Assembly: GCA_003342895.1 (NCBI GenBank)
Contig: PTFA01000035.1
Coordinates: 2,252,837-2,316,836 of the forward strand
Direction: 5' to 3'
Origin: Casuarius casuarius
Taxonomy: Eukaryota; Chordata; Aves; Casuariiformes; Casuariidae
Length of the DNA: 64,000 nucleotides
The notes under the pieces were generated by a model. It worked only from the letters and a program-made list of their open reading frames with translations. It was not told the DNA's origin and did no database searches. Position 1 is the stretch's first letter, and every line of letters begins with the position of its first letter. Made by a program: the position numbers and the translations under genes. Positions 1 through 10,100 of the stretch are shown here, in pieces.

Positions 1-1060
1 AGATCTAGTAGTGACGCTCAGCATTCCTGAGTCCCAGTCCCACCTTTCTTCTCATCATTTTGGTCAACCATGCACTGAAGTCAAAAGCCTCAGTCAACAC
101 TGCCCCATCACTTGTGATATTGCATAGGCACAAATGCAGGCTTTCTCTGAAGATGCTCTAACCTAAAGAGAAGATTTAGGTGCAGAACATGAGTAGAAAG
201 ATATTAACACTGGTATTTTACAGAGAGTGCGCAGAAGCACGTACAGAAAATAATTTGCCCAGGATACAGTATGTAGCAGAGCAGGGAGCCTGTCACCAAT
301 CCTCTAGGTATATTGAATGAGGCAGAGTACAAATGTAAACTCAGAGTCAGCCTCTGCCCCCAGGGAGATAACAGTTTTATCTAGAAGCAGTATGTTTCTG
401 CAAACACTGGTTCCAGACTTGTGGCAACTGGGAAGGAAACCTTTCTGATCCTGTGATACTGACAATGTTCATTCCCCGCAAGGAAGCTTTGAACAAAGTT
501 GTTCAGATGGGCTCCTTGGGTTGAGGGGTGGAAAAGAGCCACTTTTTCACTGCCTGTGAGAAACACCATGGGCTTCTTTTTCCAGATGTGCCACTGCCCA
601 GTGTCAGTTCATATCTTTCTCTGCCTCAGGTTGCTCTTTCTCTGCCTCAGTTTTGTCGTTTGCAAAATAGGGAGAATGATGGTCCCCTTGGCAAAGCATG
701 TTGAGATCTGCTGAGGAAAAGTGCTACATAGCAGCAAAGTATTCTTTGTATTTATTAGGCTATTGATAGTTTGTTGATAGGTTAGTATTGAGAGTATATT
801 GATAGTTTGGATAGATAGTATTTACTAGGCTATTGGTAGTTCTCGCACATAATTCAGAGGGTTAGTGTGCCCTTGTGGTCATTAGATAAAACTTCCATCA
901 GGCCCCATTCCAAAACCACGTGCGAGTTTTCTTACTCCCACGTTAGTGGAAGTGGTGTCTCCGTGCCCTGTTTCACCTTTCTGCCTGTCTTAAGACCACC
1001 TGGCTGGAACAGAGGTAAGGTGGGCGAGCGGGAAGCGGGATCTGAAAACGGGAGGAGGAG
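1..1060. other. FGG 5' flank, no gene seen
   Basis: AT-rich non-coding DNA with no open frame resembling a known protein. It contains a CACGTG E-box at 917-922 and a degenerate tandem array at 748-842. In human the neighbour on this side is LRAT; no LRAT sequence is visible here. Confidence 0.6.
748..842 (+). repeat. Degenerate TTGATAG-type tandem repeat
   Basis: A 25-bp segment (GTATTTATTAGGCTATTGATAG plus three bases in outline) recurs 70 bp downstream with three changes. The intervening DNA is made of TTGATAG-like units. It looks like a small decayed minisatellite about 440 bp upstream of FGG. Confidence 0.6.
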
Positions 1061-1074
1061 GACATGGGTGCAGA

Positions 1075-1083
1075 TTCCAGGAA
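1075..1083 (+). promoter_or_regulatory. FGG: STAT3-type site in the FGG promoter
   Basis: TTCCAGGAA is a perfect TTCNNNGAA palindrome about 200 bp before the FGG start codon and about 105 bp before the TATA-like element. Mammalian fibrinogen genes are induced by IL-6 through STAT3 at CTGGGAA-type elements, so this is a good candidate acute-phase site. GC-rich Sp1-like boxes (CCCGCC) follow at about 1100-1135. The function is inferred from position. Confidence 0.5.
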
Positions 1084-1183
1084 TTTACCTCAACCCCCCA
1101 GCCCGCCTCTTCCCGCCACCTCTCGGTGCCCGCCCCCAGCTCCAGCCTGCTCCGTTAAGCTGCTGCTCTGGTGTGCCGAGGAC

Positions 1184-1190
1184 CATAAAG
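1184..1190 (+). promoter_or_regulatory. FGG: TATA-like element of FGG
   Basis: CATAAAG lies 94 bp upstream of the FGG ATG, at a distance that would place transcription start near 1212-1220 and give a 5' UTR of about 60 nt. It is downstream of the STAT-like site and the GC boxes. The match to TATAAA is imperfect and the start site has not been observed. Confidence 0.4.
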
Positions 1191-1277
1191 GCGCTGCCCG
1201 GGGCAGGGGGTTGAACGTTTTCGGCTGCTGCCTGCACTTGCCCAGAGCAGCCAGCAGCGCACGGTAGGGTAGACGCA

Positions 1278-4200
1278 ATGGTGCTCAAGTTGGGCAGTTG
1301 GGCGCCTCTGGGGCCTCTCTTCTCACTGCTCTTTTCTACTAGCATGGCGGTAAGTGGAGATAGAGAGTGTTAGGAAACATGTCTGTGCCAAAAATGCTGT
1401 CAGAGAAAATTCACTGAAAATGATCTTCTTTCTTCTCTTCAGTACATCGCTACCAGAGAAAACTGCTGCATATTAGATGAGCGATTTGTAAGTATCTGAC
1501 TACTTTTCTTCTGTGTTAAGAGGCTAACTAACGCTTTGCTGCACTGGTTATTAACTAGCAGCATGCGTTTGTAGCTTTATTTGAGCCTCATTGTTATTTT
1601 CTGTACTTATAAATGCTCTGTGCTTTAAACTCATTATTAATAGTGGTTCGCATTTGTTAAAAATGCACAGGAGGTTGCACTGTTGATAAGAGCACGTATC
1701 CAGAAGTCACTAAAAGTAATAGCATGCACCATTTTCTTGTTATGTGTGTGTATATATATGTGTGAAACTAAATCATCCCTATAAATTCAAATACTGCAGA
1801 CAAAGTGGCAAATGCCTACCCTTTTTTGTCCACAATCATTTGTATAAACGGTGCCTGCAAGTTTTCCTGCCCAAATATTCTACTGGGGTTTTTTTCTCCT
1901 GAAACATTATCAACTATTGTTCTTTCCTCTTTAGGGTAGCTATTGCCCAACTACCTGTGGCATTGCAGATTTCTTTAATAAATACCATCTCACTATGGAT
2001 AATGAACTGCAGGAAATTGAGAGACTTTTGCAGCAAATCACTAACTCCACAGTATCAACAGAGCAATTGATTCAACACATCCAAACCATCAGTCCTCCTG
2101 AGAAGCAGACACTACCAAGTGAGAATATAAAAATATCTATGCCATTGAAAAAATGTAATTTATGCAGTGTGCTTGTTTTTTTCATTCGCTTAATTAGTTA
2201 CATTAATTTTACATCTTTGCCTGTTTTACAGATTCAGTTGATGGATTTACTCAAAAGTCCAGGAAAATAATTGAAGAAATTATCAGATATGAAAACACTA
2301 TTTTGTCTCATGAAACTACTATACAGTAGGTATCTTCCATCTTTTGTATCACAGTCCAGATCATTTCCTTTCTCTTCTTTTATCAACTGCAGTTAAGGCT
2401 TTCTCGGAAAGATTTTCTGTGCTTATGTGGACCATTACACCCGCATTATTAATAGCTGCCTAGCAAGCCACAATGTGGATCTGATATTGCATTCTTTGCT
2501 CATCTACATAACCAATTAATTGTGCAAGAAGTGCAAGATGAAAATGTTGTGAAGGCTGGCAGTTTTTTCATTTGTGTTTCATTTGCTATGCCAAATATTC
2601 ATATCAATTTTGTCATGAAATTTGGAGATTTTATTAATATGATTTTGTGCTGTAATGCAGAGTGTATTGAATAGCTGTGCAATCACTGATCTGACGAATT
2701 TTGCTGCATATATCCATGCGAATCAGCTCTTAGTTCCACTGATATAAATCATAAGTAACTATAAACTCAGTGACATTCTTTTGTAGATCGACATTGTAAG
2801 ATAAAATTGAAAAGATCATTAACTTGTCTAAATGTTAATGACATGTTTTTTGACCTGACTGTAGCAATATCTCCCCTTCTGTATAACATTATATCAATGA
2901 TGACTTAGGCCCTCTGACTGTTGCATCAGTTTATTTGCATAATCTGTGTTTTACAAATGTATCCATAATTAAAAAGAATAACTTATCATCTACTTCAGGA
3001 GAACAAAGAAAAACTTTCCATTGAGTTATATCCATGCATTAATTACTGGTTTGAGCTTTGCTGATTAGAGTGACAAAGTCAAGTCAAATTTGGCGTAAGG
3101 TCAAGTGCACACTTTCTTGTTTCAGCCAGTTGGGAATGAAGTATTGAATACAGGGCAGGAACAAGTCACAGAGGAGATAAAGGAAATGAGGGACCATTTT
3201 TCTCATGGTAATCTAACAACAGAAAAATTGCAGCCTTTGGAATGGAATTTTGGATTAAAAAATTATGCCTATGTGAAAATTGAATTTTGTATGCTTATTG
3301 GCATAGTTCTGATAGGTATTTACATGGGGCAAGTGAGTGGCAAGCTCTAATCCCGCTGCTTGGGAGATCATAAGGAGGAAAGAGCCTACTGATACTTGAA
3401 CAGCCTGCCGAGAGGCAAACTGGAATAGTGGTGCTTGCACTTGGGTGCGCTTGCTACTCAGTTGTGCTTGATACTCACGCATGGCCAGTCAAAACCATGA
3501 GAAAAAAGGGGCCAGGGAACGGCGGAGCATAGGCTGAACCTTTTGCACCAAACAATAGCTGACAGCAGAAAAATCATTTTCTCCCAGAGCACTAGCTGAG
3601 GGGAGCTCTGAGGGCTGTAACACCTGCTCTGCTGCTTGTAGAGGAACGTGATGGCACTTCTCTGCTTGGTGGTAAATGCAGAGGCTGCTTTTCTTTCTTT
3701 AGGGTTTCCTCAACTTTAAATACCAGTGCTAGGAAAGGCAGCCATTTTGGAATAGCATGCTAGATGGGTAAGGCGCATGTGTGTTGGAAAACGTTTATTA
3801 TTGTCAGTAAGAAACAGCTGATGCAACAAGCCGTTTTTATGTCTCTCCAGACAGTTGACAGATGCATATATAATGAACAACAACAAGATCACACTACTAA
3901 GACAGAAGATTGCTCAGCTTGAAACACACTGTCAGGCGCCATGCAAAGATACTGCTGAAATACAGGAGACAACTGGAAGAGGTACATAAAATACTTCTTG
4001 TATGGTGGAGGGATAATTCAGTTACAAGTACTGCCAGTTATTTGTAATCCTACAGGCAACAGATTTCTGCAGAGATGTGTGAGACTGCAAGCTGTGCCAC
4101 TTGCACTTGGATCAGCATGAATGATAGATAGATGCTCTGCAAAAAGGACATTCAGTTGGAACAGAAGTCGTACTTGCTCCTTTGGCCTAGTTAGCCAAAA

Positions 4201-6912
4201 TATGACCAGCCCAAAATGTATGCTGTACATCAGGGAGGGGAGGAGAGTTTCCATGGATATAGGAAAAACAGAATTATCATTATCACATTTCTGCAGTCAC
4301 CTGAAAAAAATGTAATTATTCCGTTAGCACCAAATGTACCATTTTTGTTGCTGTAGAAATTAATGCAATGATTGCATTTTACATTTAAGTTGCTTAAACT
4401 GTATGTGAAACTGAAGTCCTGCTCATCTTACACGAGTCCTGTGAACTTCAGTAGGATTTTTATGGTTAAAGGATGTAGACTAAATAGCTAACTTTGCAAC
4501 AAGGATATTTAGATGAATTGTACTTCTTGCACTAAGAAAGTTGTCAGATCAAATAAATATGAAGATAGAACAGTAGCTAAATTAATAACAATCCTTTGAA
4601 TATTTTTGCTGCAGATTGTCAAGATATTGCAAATAAAGGTGCCAGAAAAAGTGGTCTTTACTTCATCAAGCCTCAAAATGCCAAGCGGACGTTCCTAGTC
4701 TATTGTGAGATTGACTCATATGGCAATGGGTGGACAGTGTTACAGAGGGTATGTCAGTTGTTTAGCTACAGGAACAAGCTTATTGCTTCAGCACTGTGTT
4801 AATTTACTTACACATGATACATGACATTTTTGTTGAGACTTTTTTTTTTCCCATCCAGAGACTGGATGGGAGCCAGGACTTCAAGAAAAACTGGGATCAG
4901 TACAAGGAAGGATTTGGACACCTGTCTCCAGATGACAGCACAGAGTTCTGGCTGGGCAATGAAAAGATTCATTTAATAACTACACAGTCTACTCTGCCAT
5001 ACACCTTACGAATAGAACTGGAGGACTGGAGTGGCAAAAAAGGGTATCTGCTAATGAAGCTTCTGAAAGTGACAGCTTAAAACACACTGTTGTGTCAATT
5101 CATATAGATTTCTGAAAAAATGATGGTGCCCTTAGATCTGCTAATATATGCATAGGAAACTTCATCAGTTCCTGAATCCACAGCTGTGACTGTAGTCACT
5201 GCATGTGACTTGCTGCCAGAGGTGTGTGCATCTGAAGGCAGTGCACTGGCAGCCCTAGTTTATTTGGCAGAATGAATCTGTTTCTTTCCTTCAAAGTTTC
5301 TTCGCATCTTATATACAATGGTTAGGTTGTTTCCGTTTTCCAGGAAGCTAGCAGGGCATACCATCTTTGCTGTTTCTTGAGATATCTATTCCTTTCTCCA
5401 GCTGTGAATTTCCTCATGAGCTACATAAGCCTAAACAGTATGAGCCTGGGCTATATATATGCATATATAATGTAGATCTGTGGTACATCACTGAGTAGTA
5501 GTCAGAAAACATGTCTAATGCTGGAGCACAAAACTTGGTTAGACATATTTCATTAAAGTGAGGTATGCAATCTTACAAAGAATAGCCCCTTTTCAAAATT
5601 ACATGCTAGGATGGCAGAAATGCCTTTTCTGCAATGCATTGCCTGTGTATTTTTCAGTCATGAATGTGGGAGTGCAACGTGCTCACATTCACCATTATTC
5701 TTTGTTAACAGCACTGCTGACTATGCTGTATTCAAAGTGGGAAGTGAAGAAGACAAATACCGATTGACCTATGCCTACTTTATTGGTGGCGACGCTGGGG
5801 ATGCCTTTGATGGCTTTGATTTTGGAGCTGTAAGTGACAAAGCATCTACCTACCATAATGGCATGCAGTTCAGTACCTATGATAACGACAACGATAAGTT
5901 TGAAGGCAACTGTGCTGCAGAAGATGGATCTGGATGGTGGATGAACAGATGTCACGCTGGCCACCTCAATGGCAAATACTATATAGGTAAAATATCTTCT
6001 AAATACCTATTTTTATGTAGAAAAAGTAACCCAGCCGTTCTACACCACATTCCAATGACAAATTAAAATGTGTCACTTTCATTGTGTATGTGTAGCTGTG
6101 TGGTTTCCCGAAAGCTGGCATCGCTCATTCTTAGCAATAGCTGTTAATACTAATACCAGTAGTAGGAACTTCTGGCTGTCCTCCAGTCTGAAGTGGGAGA
6201 ATTGGTCCTCCTAGGAGCAAACTGGTGGGATAGGGGCAGGAAGCAGGGCCTGTTGGCATGCCCAGGGATACCATGGAGGTGTCAAGCACCAGACACATTA
6301 ATCATTTCAGAAACCAATTAAATATTTTGCTGCAACTACTATTTTTAGATGGCGAGTACACATCTGAAGATGCTGGTCCAGCTGGATATGACAATGGCAT
6401 TATCTGGGTAACGTGGCGTAGCCAGTGGTACTCCATGAAGAAAACTGCAATGAAAATCATCCCATTCAACAGACTGTCAGTAGATGGACAGCAGCACAAC
6501 TTAGGCAAAACCAAACAGGTTCGACCACAGGGCCGAGGAGATATGTAAAATGACAACCTAACACAATTATTGTTTCAAATTATAGAGCATATACAGTTGA
6601 AGTGTTAAGCCCACTGTATCTTAGAGAAGTCAGCTCTATTTACCATTTTGTCACAGAAATATTCGTAGTTTTGTTCTAGTATACCTACCTCATTACTGTA
6701 TCTTTTTACTGAAAAATAAAAGGATAGTCTTATGATCAGAAATAATTCTTTGCCTTCATGCATTTTAAATGCTACATTTCTAATTTCCAACTAATATAAA
6801 TATGTATGAACGCTATCAGCATGTCATCATAGCCTTATATAGTCCATCTTTCTTTGAGAAGAAAATTATAATGCTCTCTTTTTTTTTTCTGTTGTAGGTT
6901 GGAGACGCATAA
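1278..6912 (+). CDS. FGG: Fibrinogen gamma chain (gamma-A form), 10 exons, 434 aa
   Basis: Secreted gamma subunit of the fibrinogen hexamer. It carries the hole that binds the alpha Gly-Pro-Arg knob and the C-terminal cross-linking and integrin-binding tail. Coding exons: 1278-1349, 1443-1487, 1935-2118, 2232-2325, 3851-3981, 4615-4748, 4859-5043, 5712-5986, 6349-6518, 6898-6912; all have GT-AG introns. Exons of 184, 94, 131, 134 and 185 nt match the human sizes I recall. Residues 1-24 are a signal peptide, with the mature chain starting YIATREN. Coiled-coil Cys rings are CPTTC (about 43-47) and CQAPC. The N-glycosylation sequon NST is at mature residue 52, as in human. The fibrinogen C-terminal domain runs from about 176 to 430. 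The Ca site DNDNDKFEG and hole residues Asp353, His363 and Asp388 are present; the position equivalent to human Gln329 is Glu352. At exon 4 the donor GTAGGT (2326) must be used; the GT three bases downstream would bring in an in-frame TAG. The start ATG has G at +4 and follows a TATA-like element. Identity is very secure; the species is not. Confidence 0.97.
6519..6548 (+). CDS. FGG: FGG intron-9 read-through tail (gamma-prime-type isoform)
   Basis: If the exon 9 donor is not used, the frame continues for nine codons, VRPQGRGDM, and stops at TAA 6546-6548, giving a 439-aa chain. Human gamma-prime arises in the same way and begins with the same VRP, but continues into an acidic, tyrosine-sulfated thrombin-binding tail. 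That acidic part is absent here and the tail instead ends with an RGD tripeptide at residues 436-438. The exon 9 donor, GTTCGA, is far from consensus and an AATAAA lies 167 nt past the stop, so retention is plausible. Expression of this form is inferred. Confidence 0.6.
   Translation, partial: VRPQGRGDM
6715..6720 (+). promoter_or_regulatory. FGG: Intronic poly(A) signal for the FGG read-through mRNA
   Basis: An AATAAA inside intron 9, 167 nt past the read-through stop and before exon 10. Human gamma-prime mRNA also ends within this intron. It would allow the read-through isoform to be polyadenylated before the last exon. Confidence 0.5.
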
Positions 6913-7103
6913 ATAGACAATTTAACAAAGACTTATCTGAACAGGGAAAACAAATCTTATATCTGTGGGACACTGAGCTTACCTAACCTTCTTCAGCTCA
7001 GTTTTGACTGTAAAACACCTTTGACTGTAAAATGTCCAGGCCTTTTCCCTATGCAGGCCATTACTTACCTCTGTACATCGTTATTTTTTCTGTACCAATT
7101 CTC

Positions 7104-7109
7104 AATAAA
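7104..7109 (+). promoter_or_regulatory. FGG: Poly(A) signal of FGG gamma-A mRNA
   Basis: An AATAAA 192 nt past the gamma-A stop codon, followed about 25-35 nt later by a GT-rich stretch. It is a canonical polyadenylation arrangement defining a short 3' UTR. Confidence 0.8.
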
Positions 7110-7139
7110 TTTTTGATTATTACAAAATTCTGAACTTGC

Positions 7140-10100
7140 TTTTTGTGTTCTACTGTTGGCCAAGCAAAGCAAAGTAAACATTATCATGGTTGGAAGGTTA
7201 TTTTGATCAAATCTGTTTGATTCACTTATTCCTGAATTGCACACCAGTAGTTTCTGCTGTTTGTTTAGAGGTGTGTGTTGGAGCTATTTCTCCATAAAAT
7301 GTTACTCATTTCCACAAGTTTTCATTCTACTTGCTAATGGAATTGTTGACTTGTGGCACAGATGAAAATACCAGCAAGCTGGAAGGGGCCTAGTTTACTG
7401 CTGAAGGCCACTTAACAGAGCTTACCATCAACTAATGCATACATTTTCAACCAGTATATGTTAGGAACTATCCTATCGATGACCAAGAACACATATTTTA
7501 CTCCAGAGTGTAGAAATTAACAAGTTTCTCAAATATTAATCAGAATAAAAGCCCCAAGTTTGGTTCACTACCTGGAGCATAGTACTATACTAGATCACTA
7601 TAGTAGTACTATACTATACAACTGTTACTCCTGAATACTGCTTTTTTACCATAAAAGCTATCAATATCAATTATCAATAGCTACTATTGAGAGGCCAGAA
7701 GTTTGCTTGGTATTTCTGAACAGCACATTGGAATGGCTTGTTTTAACGACAGGGTGATGTTACACTAATGAGACATACCTTAAAGGCAACTTAAGCCACT
7801 TTGGCACTCTTCCAGTTCTGGTGTCCAAGGTGTATAGATAGGTTATGGTTGAGCCTTTTTCCTTGGATCTATCTCAGAGTCTCCTCAGCACAACAAGCTG
7901 CTGTCCTTGCATCATTTTTACTGAGGTTGTTTTGACTTGATTGAATTTTTACCCTTAAGCTGAAGTGTAGGAGAAAGGCAGATTTCTCAGGAATTTGTCA
8001 GCAGACAATACAAGCCATTGCTAGCAAAGGGCCAGCATCGAATAAACAACTGTTTGGGTGAGGGACAAGAAGGACACTGCTGGCCCACTACGTTTGCATG
8101 GGCTTGTTGCATCCATGCACCCAGCCATGCTGTGTGGCTCAGCGCCAGCCCGGGCACCCGGATCCAAGCGGAGCACCATGTTCCTGAACATTTCATGTAG
8201 TGAGGCCTCTCCCATGATTCCTTGTAGTTGAAGAGAAATGTGTAGAGAGGCATGTGGGAAGGATGGGGAACTGGGAGCTGGCAAGCCTGGAGTCTGAGCC
8301 TGGTTCTGGAAATAGCCAGCTGATTGGCATTGGCTTTTTCATTTTTCGTTTTCAGTTTATCCTGCCTCTGACACGACTTTAAGGTTGGGGTTGTTTGTAT
8401 ATTTGCAACAATGGAATTGAAAAGTACTCCTTTCATCTCTGCCACTTTGACTTACATGTCCAAATTCCTCTAGGTCTAAACTGTGTCTCTTCCAGCTTAG
8501 CTTTTGGTTGCAATTATTTATTTGATGAGAATCTGCCTTAATCATACACATTTCTTTGATGTGAGCTGTCATTTTATGGGTTGTTCACAAGAACTAAGCT
8601 TGGCTTATTCTCCCAGTCGATGTGTTTATTGGTGTCTTAAGGTCTCAAAAATAATTTTGAGTCTCTTTGGAGAGAACCATTTGCTCCAGCAGTCTGGAAA
8701 ATCAGATCTGTTGAACCCAAGAAGCCTGATCTTTCACAGACTTCTTATGCCAGAGCTCAAAGGGAGTCTGTAGGATCACAGCCTACAGTTATATTCCCTG
8801 GGTCCTAATGAAGACTGGCAAGAGTCATGGTTTTGGAGATCCTTTTCTCTGTTATGGCCCCTGTAGCTATCAAAAAGGAGTCTGAAAAGATCTGTTTCTT
8901 CTGAATCTCAGAGAACTTTTGCCTCAGTGCAGTTTTTTGCAAGCAAATACATTGCATTTTGACTTAATGTCCCTAATTTGTATTCTGAGAGGTCTTGTTT
9001 CTCTTTTCTAAATCTTTCTAAATCTGTCTTTATTGTAGATCGCTCTCAGAGCACAGCCTATAGTGAAAGTCCTTTTTACTTAGAACAAGCCCTTCCCCCT
9101 CTGAGTTTATAAAAGTTCATTTAGGATTTGGCAGTTACAATGAGCTTGCCTTTCTTTCATACCTTGTGCTTGCAATCACTTTTCCTATATGCCAAGGATC
9201 ACCATAGCATCAAACAGAAGAATCAAGAACAGAAATATTCTCTCTTTTGCATGCTCAGTGGGCCTTCTAACAGGAAGCAGATCACCCCAAAGCCAAAAAA
9301 GAAAAAAAAAAAAGTGAATGAGGAAGTGATACATGCAGAAAGATGCAAATAAGGTGGACAGAGTAGAGGACTTGCTGGGTAAGGAAATTAGGACCGAGAG
9401 TGGAGAGAGAAGGGACTTACTAGTACTGACTGGTCAGCCGGTGGGAGCAGGCAAGAAGACAGACTAAAGGAGAAGGATGGTGCAAAGCAGAAAAGCATTG
9501 ACATTGACTTAGGTGCTGATGGGAAGCTGAAGCCTCCAGGGATGTTGGATGGGGAGATGTGGGACCAGATGCTGACACTGGCTGGTAACAAATCCAAAAG
9601 AGATAAGTAGACTGAGGAGCACATGAAGAGAAACTGGAGCTGAGAGCTGGGCCTGAAGGAAGACTGAGACTAACACAGGGAACCCAGAGGAGAGGCAGGA
9701 ACCAGCAGATGAGAGGAGGATAAGGCACCTCTAGGAAACTGGTAATGGGGATTGATGATAGAAGAGGAGATAGGGACAGTGCTGAGTCAACAAGAGCTGG
9801 CTGCCATCTAGGACACACAAATCAGAATTAAATTCCAGGCTCTCAACTGTTGCTGTGGCAACCTGCCAAGAACAAGGCGGCTTGACTAGTAAACTGCATG
9901 CCTGCCCTTTAATCATGAATTAAAGTTAAACCCAAAGTTTATCTAGCTCTTAGCCTTTAGTCTTTTAAACAAACATACAGAGAAGTGACTGGATGATTGC
10001 AACATGTAAGCAAAGGTACAGGCTGAAGGTCAGGCTCAGATCCAGCCCTCACCTGGAGAGACTGAGGAGCTCCTCTTCTACCCAAGCTTCACACAGCAAT

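Noticed and set aside
2326..2330. FGG exon 4 donor three bases downstream (GTATCT)
   Set aside because: Using it would place TAG in frame. The GTAGGT donor at 2326 gives the 94-nt exon seen in human and a continuous protein.
7987..8445. 152-aa minus-strand frame in the FGG-FGA gap
   Set aside because: No recognisable domain, no promoter and no conserved pattern; expected by chance in several kb of sequence.
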